A stretch of 64,000 bases of DNA from Pseudomonas fluorescens. Its GTDB lineage: Bacteria > Pseudomonadota > Gammaproteobacteria > Pseudomonadales > Pseudomonadaceae. Where the stretch lies: positions 62,001 to 126,000 of the forward strand of contig NZ_JSAK01000022.1 in assembly GCF_000802965.1 (NCBI RefSeq), in the 5' to 3' direction. A program made the position numbers and the translations under genes. Below the pieces are notes generated by a model that made no database searches, was not told the DNA's origin, and saw only the letters and a list, made by a program, of their open reading frames with translations. Numbering within the stretch: position 1 is the first letter of the stretch; the number at the start of each line of letters is the position of its first letter. Below, piece by piece: positions 50,489-59,193 of this stretch.

Positions 50489-52402
50489 ATGTCCGTACGA
50501 CGCACACGCAAAGACGATGGCAGCCAATGGACAGTTGCGGACAGCCGCAGTGTTTACGGGATTCGCCATTGGGGGGCCGGATATTTCGCGATCAATGACG
50601 CCGGTCGCGTCGAAGTTCGTCCGAACGGTCCGAGCAGCTCGCCTATCGATCTGTTCGAGCAAGTCGACCAGCTGCGCAAGAGCGGCCTGTCGTTGCCGTT
50701 GCTGGTGCGTTTCCCGGATATTCTGCAAGACCGCGTGCGTCAACTGACCGGCGCGTTCGATTCGAACATCGAACGTCTGGAATACCAGAGCAAGTACACC
50801 GCGCTGTACCCGATCAAGGTGAACCAGCAAGAAGCGGTGATCGAGAACATCATCGCCACCCAGAACGTCTCCATCGGTCTGGAAGCCGGCTCCAAGCCTG
50901 AGCTGCTGGCCGTGCTGGCACTGGCGCCAAAGGGCGGCACCATCGTCTGCAACGGCTACAAGGACCGCGAATTCATTCGCCTGGCGTTGATGGGCCAGAA
51001 GCTCGGCCACAACGTGTTCATCGTGATCGAGAAAGAATCCGAAGTCGGCCTGGTGATCGAGGAAGCCGCTTCGCTCAAGGTCAAGCCACAAGTCGGCTTG
51101 CGCGTGCGTCTGTCGTCCCTGGCGTCGAGCAAATGGGCGGACACCGGTGGCGAGAAATCCAAGTTCGGTCTGTCGGCGGCGCAGTTGCTGTCGGTGGTCG
51201 AGCGTTTCCGCGCGGCCGGCCTCGACCAAGGCATTCGTCTGCTGCACTTCCATATGGGCTCGCAGATCGCCAACCTCGCTGACTACCAGCACGGCTTCAA
51301 GGAAGCGATCCGTTACTACGGCGAACTGCGCAACCTCGGCTTGCCAGTGGATCACATCGACGTCGGTGGCGGCCTGGGCGTGGACTACGACGGTACGCAC
51401 TCGCGTAACGCCAGTTCGATCAACTACGACATGGACGATTACGCCGGTGTCGTGGTCGGGATGCTCAAGGAGTTCTGCGACGCGCAGAGCCTGCCGCACC
51501 CGAACATCTTCTCCGAAAGCGGACGCTCCCTGACCGCGCACCACGCGATGCTGGTGATTCAGGTGACCGACGTCGAGAAACACAACGACGACGTGCCACA
51601 GATCGAGAACAAGGAAGCGCTGCCGGAAACCGTGCAGTGGCTGGTGGACCTGCTGGGTCCGACCGACATCGAGATGGTCACCGAAACCTACTGGCGCGCC
51701 ACGCACTACATGAGCGATGTCGCCTCCCAGTACGCCGACGGCAAGCTGACCCTGGCCGAGAAAGCCTTGGCCGAGCAATGCTACTTCGCGGTGTGCCGTC
51801 GTTTGCACAACTCGTTGAAGGCTCGTCAGCGTTCCCACCGTCAGGTGCTGGACGAACTCAATGACAAGCTGGCCGACAAGTACATCTGCAACTTCTCGGT
51901 ATTCCAGAGCCTGCCGGACACCTGGGCCATCGACCAGGTCCTGCCGATCATCCCGTTGCATCGCCTCGACGAAGAGCCGCTGCGTCGCGCGGTCCTGCAA
52001 GACCTGACCTGTGACTCCGACGGCAAGATCAACCAGTACGTCGACGAGCAGAGCATCGAGACCAGTTTGCCGGTGCACGCACTGAACGAAGGCGAGGATT
52101 ACCTGTTGGGCGTGTTCCTGGTCGGCGCCTATCAGGAAATTCTCGGTGACATGCACAACCTGTTCGGTGACACCGATTCGGTGAACATCTACCAGAACGC
52201 CGACGGCAGTGTGTACCACGCCGGTATCGAAACCCACGACACCATCGAAGACATGCTGCGTTACGTGCATCTGTCGCCGGAAGAGCTGATGACTCACTAC
52301 CGCGACAAATGCGCCAACGCGCGCATCAGTGCCAGCGAGCGCACCCAGTTTCTCGACGCGCTACGTCTGGGCCTGACCCGTTCGTCTTACCTCTCCTCTT
52401 GA
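50489..52402 (+). CDS. speA: Biosynthetic arginine decarboxylase
   Basis: PLP enzyme making agmatine for putrescine synthesis, 637 residues. The lysine-bearing motif YTALYPIKVNQQ (near 105-115), LLHFHMGSQIANLADYQHGF, VDHIDVGGGLGVDYDGTHS and FSESGRSLTAHHAML identify SpeA of the alanine-racemase-fold class. The length is typical. Expressed from its own promoter in the gap after yciH. Confidence 0.98.
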   Translation: MSVRRTRKDDGSQWTVADSRSVYGIRHWGAGYFAINDAGRVEVRPNGPSSSPIDLFEQVDQLRKSGLSLPLLVRFPDILQDRVRQLTGAFDSNIERLEYQSKYTALYPIKVNQQEAVIENIIATQNVSIGLEAGSKPELLAVLALAPKGGTIVCNGYKDREFIRLALMGQKLGHNVFIVIEKESEVGLVIEEAASLKVKPQVGLRVRLSSLASSKWADTGGEKSKFGLSAAQLLSVVERFRAAGLDQGIRLLHFHMGSQIANLADYQHGFKEAIRYYGELRNLGLPVDHIDVGGGLGVDYDGTHSRNASSINYDMDDYAGVVVGMLKEFCDAQSLPHPNIFSESGRSLTAHHAMLVIQVTDVEKHNDDVPQIENKEALPETVQWLVDLLGPTDIEMVTETYWRATHYMSDVASQYADGKLTLAEKALAEQCYFAVCRRLHNSLKARQRSHRQVLDELNDKLADKYICNFSVFQSLPDTWAIDQVLPIIPLHRLDEEPLRRAVLQDLTCDSDGKINQYVDEQSIETSLPVHALNEGEDYLLGVFLVGAYQEILGDMHNLFGDTDSVNIYQNADGSVYHAGIETHDTIEDMLRYVHLSPEELMTHYRDKCANARISASERTQFLDALRLGLTRSSYLSS

Positions 52403-52417
52403 GGTAAGTCCCGCTCT

Positions 52418-52472
52418 CACCAGGTTGTCTGAAAATGTACTGCAAGTTGCAGAAATTTCAGATGACCTGGTG
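52418..52472 (+). terminator. Inverted repeat after speA, probable terminator
   Basis: CACCAGGTTGTCTGAAA (52418-52434) pairs with TTTCAGATGACCTGGTG (52456-52472) with two G-T pairs, and the loop holds a second small palindrome CTGCAAGTTGCAG. A CTTTTTCC run lies near 52485. Confidence 0.6.
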
Positions 52473-52634
52473 CGACGACTCTCTTTTTCCAAGCGTAACG
52501 ACCTACGTCCTCGGCTATCCAAGGTAATTCGTCTTCTTTTCGCGTAGGTCATTTCCTAAGTTGTACTTCGCCTCTCTACTCGGCCATGGCTCTCGGCGAG
52601 AATCCCCGGCCGCCCCTCCTGTAGAGAATCGCCG

Positions 52635-53966
52635 ATGTTCGATCCAGTCAACGAACCTTCATTTCGTCTGGACGTAGCAGGTCTGTCCGACGCCTTCGAG
52701 GTCCTGGCCTTTACCGGTAGAGAAGCCATCAGCGAGCCTTTCGTGTTCGACGTGGATCTGCTGATCGAGGACCCGATGCTCGATCTCGCCAGCCTGTTGT
52801 ACCGTTCGGCTTCCTTGCACTTCGGGCCGGCAGGAAACAGCGTCCACGGTCAGTTGCATGAGTTGGTACAGCGTGACCATGGCTCGCCAATCAGGCTCTG
52901 CAAGGTTCGTATCGGGCCGAGGCTGTCTTGCCTTTCCCAGCGCTTCAGCCAGCGGATTTTCAGTTCACGCTCGGTGCCACAGATTCTTGATCAGGTGCTC
53001 AAGGAGCATGGCATCACCGGCCAGGATCGACGCTTTGATCTGGATGACGATTACACGCCCCGGGATTTCTGCACGCAGTATCGGGAATCGGACCTGCAAT
53101 TCGTGCAACGCCTGTGTGCCCAGGAACGGCTGCACTACCACTTCGAACACCGGGCGCAGGGGCACTGCGTAGTGTTTGGTGATGGTCAGGGAGCGTTTCG
53201 TATGGGTGAAGCGGCGGTTTTCCAGGCTGAGGGTGAGCAACCGGCAGTGCGTCGTTTCGAGGTTCAGCGATGTGTGGATAAAACGACGCAGAGTGCTGAA
53301 AGTCGCACCGACCTGGCCACATTGCGCAGTGGTCAGCTATTGCCGCTGTCCGGCCACCCGGTTTCCGGATCGAATCAGCCGTGGCTGCTGACCCATATTG
53401 AACATCAGGGCAGTCAGGATCCTGACTCGCCCTACTGCAATCGAGTACGTGCAATTCGTTGGGACGTGCCCTTTGAATCGCCTCATCGTGCGGTGAAACC
53501 CAATATGAACAGTCTGCAACGGGCATGGGTGGTTCATGTCGATGAGCCCCGGCCTGATCCGCGTAGACCAGTGGCGGTGCAGTTTGACTGGCTCTATCAG
53601 GGCGAAGGCGCCACCCCCAGCCACTGTTGGTTGCCGTTGGCGCCAGAACTGCAAGCGGCAAGGGGCGCGCAGCTGAGTGAAGGTACTGAGGTGGTGGTCA
53701 GTTTCATCGAAGGTGATCCGGATCAGCCGTTGATCACCGGGTTATTGCACAGCCTCAAACCCGACGAAGCGACAGTTGCGGCGGACGTGTCGTCCCAATC
53801 CGCAGTCGACGATTGCCCTCCTGAAGGCGTGGAGGGTTGGCTGCGCTCGGGCGAGCCTCTGTTGTTGCTGTGTCTGCTGCCTGGAGGTGGCAGTTACAAT
53901 CATTGCGCGCAAACCCTGTGCACTTGCCGTGCGGCGACGCGGCTTGGTCAGAGTGGTGCGGCATGA
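52635..53966 (+). CDS. Short VgrG-type type VI secretion spike protein
   Basis: 443-residue VgrG (TssI). Residues 1 to about 290 match the gp27-like domain (VPQILDQVLKEHGITGQDRR; QYRESDLQFVQRLCAQERLH), then a gp5 OB-fold (WVVHVDEPRPDPRRPVAVQF; PLAPELQAARGAQLSEGTEV; FIEGDPDQPLITGLLHS). The C-terminal beta-helix needle of full-length VgrG (usually 600-700 residues) is missing; a roughly 60-residue tail with Cys residues (LLLLCLLPGGGSYNHCAQTL) takes its place. No frameshift is apparent: the stop overlaps the DUF4123 start as ATGA. No other type VI structural gene is nearby. Confidence 0.88.
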   Translation: MFDPVNEPSFRLDVAGLSDAFEVLAFTGREAISEPFVFDVDLLIEDPMLDLASLLYRSASLHFGPAGNSVHGQLHELVQRDHGSPIRLCKVRIGPRLSCLSQRFSQRIFSSRSVPQILDQVLKEHGITGQDRRFDLDDDYTPRDFCTQYRESDLQFVQRLCAQERLHYHFEHRAQGHCVVFGDGQGAFRMGEAAVFQAEGEQPAVRRFEVQRCVDKTTQSAESRTDLATLRSGQLLPLSGHPVSGSNQPWLLTHIEHQGSQDPDSPYCNRVRAIRWDVPFESPHRAVKPNMNSLQRAWVVHVDEPRPDPRRPVAVQFDWLYQGEGATPSHCWLPLAPELQAARGAQLSEGTEVVVSFIEGDPDQPLITGLLHSLKPDEATVAADVSSQSAVDDCPPEGVEGWLRSGEPLLLLCLLPGGGSYNHCAQTLCTCRAATRLGQSGAA

Positions 53967-54760
53967 TCGCCGTGCTGACGCCCGATGCGATGCCGCAATG
54001 GTTGTTGCTGGATGTGCCGGGCGCGCCGCAGGCAGCTGCAAGCCTGCAACACAGGTTTGCCCATGCCCGCCGATTTTGCTTATTCGAAGACACGGAATGG
54101 AATGCGTTGTACGAGCAAGGTCCCGCGCTGGTCGATCTGCGGAAGTGTCCGGCGCTGGCTGTTGAGTGCCTGCGTGATACACAGCACTGGCGCGGCCTGT
54201 TGCTGGTCAGTGAGGCGTCGGAGTCGACCTTGCTGGGGCACTTGCGCCGCATGCTCACCGTTTCGGTCGGCCTGCACCACCGGGCCTTGCTGAGTTATTA
54301 CAACCCGTTCACGGCCAGTTACTTTTTCGATGGTTGCGACGCCGGGGAGCTGAGTCGCTGGCTCGGGCCGATCAGTCAGTTGCGCTGGTTTGGCGGGACC
54401 TGGGCTGATCGCGCCATCGGCAGTCAGGGCTGGCAGCAGTTGCACAATCCCGGGCTTGCCGTCAGACCTTTGTCCGAGGAAGAAAATCTCAGCCCTTTGC
54501 AGCGGGAAAAACTGCAAACGTGCCTGCTGGAACAGCATGCCTGGCACTGGAGCCAATCCACCGGCACGGACTTCACCCGCCTGTGGTCGCATTTGCAGGA
54601 AGGCTTGGCGCTCGGTTTCAGCGAACGCGCGGTGCTCGATGGCTGGCTATGGTTGCGCCTGCAGTACCCCAATGCCACGCCAACGCAGCCGTTGGCGGGA
54701 CGAACCCAGCAGGAGCGCTTTGATAGCCTGCGCAACCGCTGGCAGAACGGCCAGCCCTGA
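53963..54760 (+). CDS. DUF4123 type VI effector adaptor
   Basis: 265-residue DUF4123 protein, the adaptor (Tap/TEC) family that loads effectors onto a cognate VgrG. Motifs: YEQGPALVDLR near 50, RGLLLVSEASESTLLGHLRR, YYNPFTASYFFDG. Start ATG 53963 overlaps the vgrG stop. Adaptors normally stand directly before their effector gene; here the next gene is a MATE exporter on the other strand, so the effector is missing or elsewhere. Confidence 0.88.
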   Translation: MIAVLTPDAMPQWLLLDVPGAPQAAASLQHRFAHARRFCLFEDTEWNALYEQGPALVDLRKCPALAVECLRDTQHWRGLLLVSEASESTLLGHLRRMLTVSVGLHHRALLSYYNPFTASYFFDGCDAGELSRWLGPISQLRWFGGTWADRAIGSQGWQQLHNPGLAVRPLSEEENLSPLQREKLQTCLLEQHAWHWSQSTGTDFTRLWSHLQEGLALGFSERAVLDGWLWLRLQYPNATPTQPLAGRTQQERFDSLRNRWQNGQP

Positions 54761-54770
54761 AGGCTCCCGT

Positions 54771-56117
54771 TCAATGTGCGCGGGTGAACCAGCCGTCGTT
54801 CTGACGCAATCGCCAGGCAATGGCGCCGAGGGTCAGGCTGCGCAGCAACATGAACAGCAGAAAAGTTATCCACAAGCCATGGTTGCCGAAACCTTGCAAC
54901 GCCCAGCCGAATGGCACCAGCAATATCACCGTCAGCAACATGCCGTTGCGCATTTCCCGGGCGCGCGTGGCACCGATGAACAGCCCGTCGAGCAGGTAGC
55001 TCCAGACCGCGATCAGCGGCAGTGCGGCGAGGTAGGGCAGGTAGATGAATGCGGTGTCGCGCACACTCACAATGTCGGTCTGCATCGCGATAAACAGGTG
55101 GCCTGCGAACAGGAACAAAACGGCAAAACCGAGGCTCGCCAGCAGCGACCATCCACAGGCCACCACCAACGAACGGCGCAAGGCATCGCGGTCGCGGGCA
55201 CCGATCGCATGCCCGCACAGGGCTTCCACGGCGTGGGCCAGACCGTCGAGCGCATGGGCGGTCAGCAGCAGGCCGTTGAGCAGCAAGGCGTTGGCCGCGA
55301 CCGTTGCGTCACCCAGCCGCGCGCCTTGCACAGTGATCAGGAAAAACACCGATTGCAGCGCCAGACTGCGGATGAAGATGTCACGGTTGACCGCCAGCAG
55401 TGGTCGCCAGCTCTGCCAGAGTGCCAGGGCCGCCCAGGCGATGTGGCCAGGATAGGCGCGCAGGGCGCGGCGGGTCATCAGCAGGCCGATCAGCGCGCCG
55501 GTCCACTCGGCGATCACCGAAGCCCGGGCGGCGCCGACCACACCCCACTCCAAACCGAGGACAAACCACAGATTGAGGGCAATGTTGACCAGATTGGTGC
55601 TCAGCAGAATCACCAGCGGCGCGCGGGCGTTCTGCGTGCCGAGAAACCAGCCGACCAGCGCATAACTGGCCAGCGCCGCCGGTAATCCGAACAGCCGCGT
55701 GTGGAAGAACTCGCGGGTCATCTGGTCCAGTTCCGCCGAGGGCTGCATGAAGTGCAGCGCGACTCCGCTTAACGGTACGCCCAGTGCGCCCAGCACAACG
55801 GCCAGGCCCATGGCCAACAGCAAGCCTTGCAGCAGGATCTGCCGTAACGCCGCACCATCCCCGCGCCCGGCGGCCTGGGCGGCGAAACCGGTGGAACCCA
55901 TGCGCAGAAAGCCCATGGCCCAGGCGAGAAAGGTATACAGACTGGCCCCGACCGCGACGGCGCCGAGTTGATGGGCATGGGGCAAGTGACCGATGACGGT
56001 GCTGTCCACCAGCGCCACCAGCGGTACGGAAATGTTCGACAAAATCATCGGCGCAGCCAGTGCCCAGACCCGACGATGGGTAGGGCGGTCGCGCCAATCG
56101 GCAATCAGGTTGGACAT
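54771..56117 (-). CDS. MATE-family efflux transporter
   Basis: 448-residue inner-membrane protein with about twelve hydrophobic segments. LAAPMILSNISVPLVALVDS at the start and GFLRMGSTGFAAQAAGRGDG are MATE (DinF-type) signatures. Substrate unknown. It converges with the DUF4123 gene, 10 bases apart. Confidence 0.92.
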   Translation of the reverse strand: MSNLIADWRDRPTHRRVWALAAPMILSNISVPLVALVDSTVIGHLPHAHQLGAVAVGASLYTFLAWAMGFLRMGSTGFAAQAAGRGDGAALRQILLQGLLLAMGLAVVLGALGVPLSGVALHFMQPSAELDQMTREFFHTRLFGLPAALASYALVGWFLGTQNARAPLVILLSTNLVNIALNLWFVLGLEWGVVGAARASVIAEWTGALIGLLMTRRALRAYPGHIAWAALALWQSWRPLLAVNRDIFIRSLALQSVFFLITVQGARLGDATVAANALLLNGLLLTAHALDGLAHAVEALCGHAIGARDRDALRRSLVVACGWSLLASLGFAVLFLFAGHLFIAMQTDIVSVRDTAFIYLPYLAALPLIAVWSYLLDGLFIGATRAREMRNGMLLTVILLVPFGWALQGFGNHGLWITFLLFMLLRSLTLGAIAWRLRQNDGWFTRAH

Positions 56118-56180
56118 GCAGGCTCCTTGGGGGAGCGGGCATTGTAGCGAGACATGTGGAATCTGCCGCGATTCATTGCC

Positions 56181-56268
56181 GGAGCGAGCCAGCGCGCGAT
56201 GACGGCGTGTCAGGCGACAGTGATTTCGACTGTTCGGACGCTATCGCGAGCAGGCTCACTCCTACAGG
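56181..56268. repeat. Degenerate REP element
   Basis: GGAGCGAGCCAGCGCGCGAT on the left faces CTATCGCGAGCAGGCTCACTCC on the right. The two arms pair imperfectly. Confidence 0.65.
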
Positions 56269-56279
56269 AGGTGGGGGTG

Positions 56280-56573
56280 TCAGTGCATGATCCAGCTAAG
56301 CAACCACAACCCCAGCATCAACCAGATGATCCCCATGATGATCGACGCATTCATGAACGCGCGGATCGCCGACCACAGCAGCACCAGCCCCAGGATCAAG
56401 ATAGCGATGCTGATGATCGAGGTGTCCATGCCCAATGCGCGAGACAAGCCTTCGACGAAGTTGCTGCTGGCGCGGCTTACCAACTGGAACAGGCCACTGA
56501 GGGCGTCAACGATGAAACGGATGACGGAGCCAAGGGCTTGACCGAGCCATTCGAAAAAACCTTCTACCTGCAT
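56280..56573 (-). CDS. Small membrane protein, two TM segments
   Basis: 97-residue protein not recognised. It has an amphipathic N-terminal half (LSGLFQLVSRASSNFVEGLS) and two adjacent hydrophobic helices (SIISIAILILGLVLLWSAIR; ASIIMGIIWLMLGLWLLSWI). Starts ATG 56573. No operon partner: MATE gene follows on the same strand after a REP element. Confidence 0.65.
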   Translation of the reverse strand: MQVEGFFEWLGQALGSVIRFIVDALSGLFQLVSRASSNFVEGLSRALGMDTSIISIAILILGLVLLWSAIRAFMNASIIMGIIWLMLGLWLLSWIMH

Positions 56574-56630
56574 GGAATGATCGTCCTGATAAGTTCGAGC
56601 GTTGGGCCATTGATCGCGGTGGCGAGTTCC

Positions 56631-56664
56631 CTGCAGGAGCTGCCGAAGGCTGCGATCTTTTGAT
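56631..56664. repeat. Half REP-like element
   Basis: CTGCAGGAGCTGCCGAAGGC followed by TGCGATCTTTTGAT: one arm only of the class at 2290, 43703 and 49704. Confidence 0.7.
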
Positions 56665-56747
56665 TATGGCGTAAAGATCTTCGGTGCACTTGGGCACTTG
56701 CCTTCACTCGCCATCCCCCCGAAGCTATACGCCTTCAGGAGAGCCCG

Positions 56748-57050
56748 ATGAACCTTGTTGAACTGACCGAACGCCTGCACGCCATCCGCGACCGTAATGA
56801 CTGGCGGCAATTTCACAGCCCGAAAAACCTGGCCATGGCCGCCAGCGTTGAAATGTCCGAGCTGGTGGAGATTTTCCAGTGGTTGAGCGAGGACCAGTCA
56901 CGTCAATTGCCGGCGGACAAACTCGCCCACGCCGGGCAGGAAGTCGGCGATATCGTGCTTTATCTATTGCTGTTGTGCAGCGAACTGGGTCTGGACATGA
57001 ATGAAGTGGTACGCAGCAAACTGGCCGACAGCGAACGGAGGTTCAGCTGA
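56748..57050 (+). CDS. MazG-like nucleotide pyrophosphohydrolase
   Basis: 100-residue single-domain MazG-like/dCTPase-type protein. MAASVEMSELVEIFQWLSED and AGQEVGDIVLYLLLLCSELG supply the metal-binding acidic residues (E-x2-E and E-x2-D). Likely cleans non-canonical NTPs; the exact substrate is unknown. Its stop overlaps the cmoM start (TGATG). Confidence 0.9.
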   Translation: MNLVELTERLHAIRDRNDWRQFHSPKNLAMAASVEMSELVEIFQWLSEDQSRQLPADKLAHAGQEVGDIVLYLLLLCSELGLDMNEVVRSKLADSERRFS

Positions 57051-57799
57051 TGAGCGACCGTCATTTCGATCAACTGGCGACCCGCTTCGCGGAAAAAATC
57101 TACGGCGGTGCCAAAGGCGCAATCCGCCTGGCGGTGTTGCAGGCCGACCTGGCCGAAACCTTGCCGGACCGGCCGTTGCGCGTCCTCGACATCGGCGCGG
57201 GGCTGGGTCACATGTCGCTGTGGCTGGCCCAGCGCGGGCATCAAGTTACCTTGGCCGAACCCGCTGAACCGATGCTCGAAGGCGCTCGCCAGCGTTTCGC
57301 CGAGGCCGGGCAGAGCGCGACGTTCATCCAGGCGCCATGGCAGGAACTGCTCGGCCAGCTGACTGAACCCTACGATCTGGTGCTGTGCCACGCCGTGCTG
57401 GAATGGCTGGCCGAACCTCACGCGATCCTGCCGGTATTGCATCAGCTGACCAAGGCGGACGGCTGGTTGTCCCTGGCCTTTTACAACCGCGATGCGCTGA
57501 TCTACCGCAACTTGCTCAAAGGCCATTTCCGCAAGATGCGCAAGAACGACATGGCCGGTGAAAAGCAGAGCCTGACCCCGCAACAACCCCTTGATCCACG
57601 GGAATTGGCGGCGCAACTTGAGGGTATGTGGAAGGTCGAAACACAGAGCGGCGTGCGGGTTTTTCACGATTACATGCCTGTGGAATTCCAGGCCCGCGCC
57701 GAGCTGGTGGACTTGCTCGAAATGGAGCTGGCGCACCGCCGCCATCCAAGCTTTGCCGGGCTTGGGCGTTACTTGCACTGGATCTGCCGGCCAGTCTGA
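57050..57799 (+). CDS. cmoM: tRNA 5-carboxymethoxyuridine methyltransferase CmoM
   Basis: SAM-dependent methyltransferase of 249 residues, methylating cmo5U34 in tRNA to the mcmo5U ester. RVLDIGAGLGHMSLWLAQRG near 45 is the SAM motif. The sequences FAEKIYGGAKGAIRLAVLQA, LCHAVLEWLAEPHAILPVL and KVETQSGVRVFHDYM match E. coli CmoM closely in memory. Coupled to the MazG-like gene. Confidence 0.92.
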   Translation: MSDRHFDQLATRFAEKIYGGAKGAIRLAVLQADLAETLPDRPLRVLDIGAGLGHMSLWLAQRGHQVTLAEPAEPMLEGARQRFAEAGQSATFIQAPWQELLGQLTEPYDLVLCHAVLEWLAEPHAILPVLHQLTKADGWLSLAFYNRDALIYRNLLKGHFRKMRKNDMAGEKQSLTPQQPLDPRELAAQLEGMWKVETQSGVRVFHDYMPVEFQARAELVDLLEMELAHRRHPSFAGLGRYLHWICRPV

Positions 57800-57811
57800 T
57801 TGGAGCGCGAA

Positions 57812-58435
57812 ATGAACATTCGTTCGGGGTTGTTGGTGCTGTGCCTGGGTTTGACTGCGTGTCAGGGCAGTAACCCGTATGTGGCGTCTTCCAATCCCAT
57901 CCCGCCGGCGCCACCGCAAGCGGCCAACACCTTCGACCGCAGCGCTTATCCGGCGCCACCGCGTGATTATGGCCGCTACCGCAGCTGGGCCTGGCTCGAC
58001 GGACACCTGCCGCCAGGCACGGCATGGGCGGACTCGGCGCAAGTCGCCGAAGCGGTCAGCAATGCCCTTGATCAACGCGGGTTGCGCCCGTTGCATGACA
58101 ATCGCCCGGCAGACCTGTTCGTCAGCGCCGACCTGCGTGTGGAAACGCGCTTGCGTCAGTACCGCGATGACTATGGCTACGGCGGTGCCTACTACGGCGG
58201 TTATGGCGGATACAACCACTACAATAATGGGTATGGCGTGTACGGCAGCGTGCCGATCGTCCGCACGTATCAGGAACAAGTCGTGGTGGTGCAGGTGGAT
58301 ATGTTCGATGCACAAAGCGGTCAGCCAGTGTGGAGTTCCAGCGCCGAAACCAGCCAGAGCGGCAGTCAGAGTCAGCAGGCTGATGCGATTCGCAAGGCTG
58401 TAGAAAAGGCCATGTCGGCGTATCCTCCCAGTTAG
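57812..58435 (+). CDS. DUF4136 lipoprotein with Tyr/Gly-rich loop
   Basis: 207-residue predicted lipoprotein: MNIRSGLLVLCLGLTACQGS has the lipobox LTAC with Cys17. The DUF4136 fold is suggested by YRSWAWLDG, ALDQRGLRP and QVDMFDAQSGQPVWSSSAE. A Tyr/Gly-rich stretch (DYGYGGAYYGGYGGYNHYNN, about 115-135) sits in a surface loop. Start ATG 57812 is preferred to an in-frame TTG. The next gene is a second DUF4136 protein; the pair looks like a tandem duplication. Function unknown. Confidence 0.88.
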   Translation: MNIRSGLLVLCLGLTACQGSNPYVASSNPIPPAPPQAANTFDRSAYPAPPRDYGRYRSWAWLDGHLPPGTAWADSAQVAEAVSNALDQRGLRPLHDNRPADLFVSADLRVETRLRQYRDDYGYGGAYYGGYGGYNHYNNGYGVYGSVPIVRTYQEQVVVVQVDMFDAQSGQPVWSSSAETSQSGSQSQQADAIRKAVEKAMSAYPPS

Positions 58436-58489
58436 CTTCTATGGATAAGAAGCATTTCGCAGGTTCATGTCTTCAACCGGAGAATCATC

Positions 58490-59053
58490 ATGTTCCGCCA
58501 TTTCGCTTTACTGGCAGTGGCCGCGTTGCTCAGTGCCTGCGCCGCCAACCAGGTCAATCATGACTTCGATGCCAGCCGCGACTTCGCCGCCTATCGCAGC
58601 TGGACCTGGAAAGAACCCGCCCTGCAATATCGCCCCGATGACCCACGGATCAAGAGCGACCTGACTGAACAACGCATCCGTGAGTCGGTTGAAGATCAAC
58701 TGGATCAACGTGGTCTGCGTCAGGCGGCACCGGGTGCCAAGGCTGATTTGAATGTGCAGACCTATCTGGTTGTCGAAGAGCGCCAGCAGCAAGTAACGAC
58801 CAACTACGGCGGCGGTTGGGGCAACCCGTGGAACGGCTACTGGGGCGCGCCGATGTACAACGAAACCCGCCTGGTCAACTACAAGGTGGCGACCATCCAG
58901 ATCGACTTGCTCGACGGCAAGGACGGTAAATTGGTGTGGCGCGGCAGTGATGAACAAATCCTCAGCCGCACGCCGAACCCTTCGGATCGCAGTAGCGCGA
59001 TACACGATACGGTGACCCGGATATTGGCCAACTACCCACCCAAACACGGATAA
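58490..59053 (+). CDS. DUF4136 lipoprotein
   Basis: 187-residue lipoprotein with lipobox LSAC at residues 14-17 (MFRHFALLAVAALLSACAAN). Shares with its upstream neighbour the blocks FAAYRSWTWKEP, DQLDQRGLRQ, QIDLLDGKDGKLVWRGSDEQ and a Gly/Tyr/Asn-rich loop (NYGGGWGNPWNGYWGAPMYN). RBS GGAGAA before the ATG. Function unknown. Confidence 0.88.
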   Translation: MFRHFALLAVAALLSACAANQVNHDFDASRDFAAYRSWTWKEPALQYRPDDPRIKSDLTEQRIRESVEDQLDQRGLRQAAPGAKADLNVQTYLVVEERQQQVTTNYGGGWGNPWNGYWGAPMYNETRLVNYKVATIQIDLLDGKDGKLVWRGSDEQILSRTPNPSDRSSAIHDTVTRILANYPPKHG

Positions 59054-59193
59054 AAACCTGTTGACGCAAGCCTGCACCCACAGAGATTTTTGTCCGTCGG
59101 TGGCAAGTTGCCAGCAGTCTGTTCAACCCTTGTCTACACTGCATCACACCAACGGAGGTTGCGCCCGGCAGCGCGTCGGCAAAGGAGTGCACC

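Noticed and set aside
50474..52297. A 607-codon minus-strand frame opposite speA
   Set aside because: Shadow of speA; no family motifs and no RBS.
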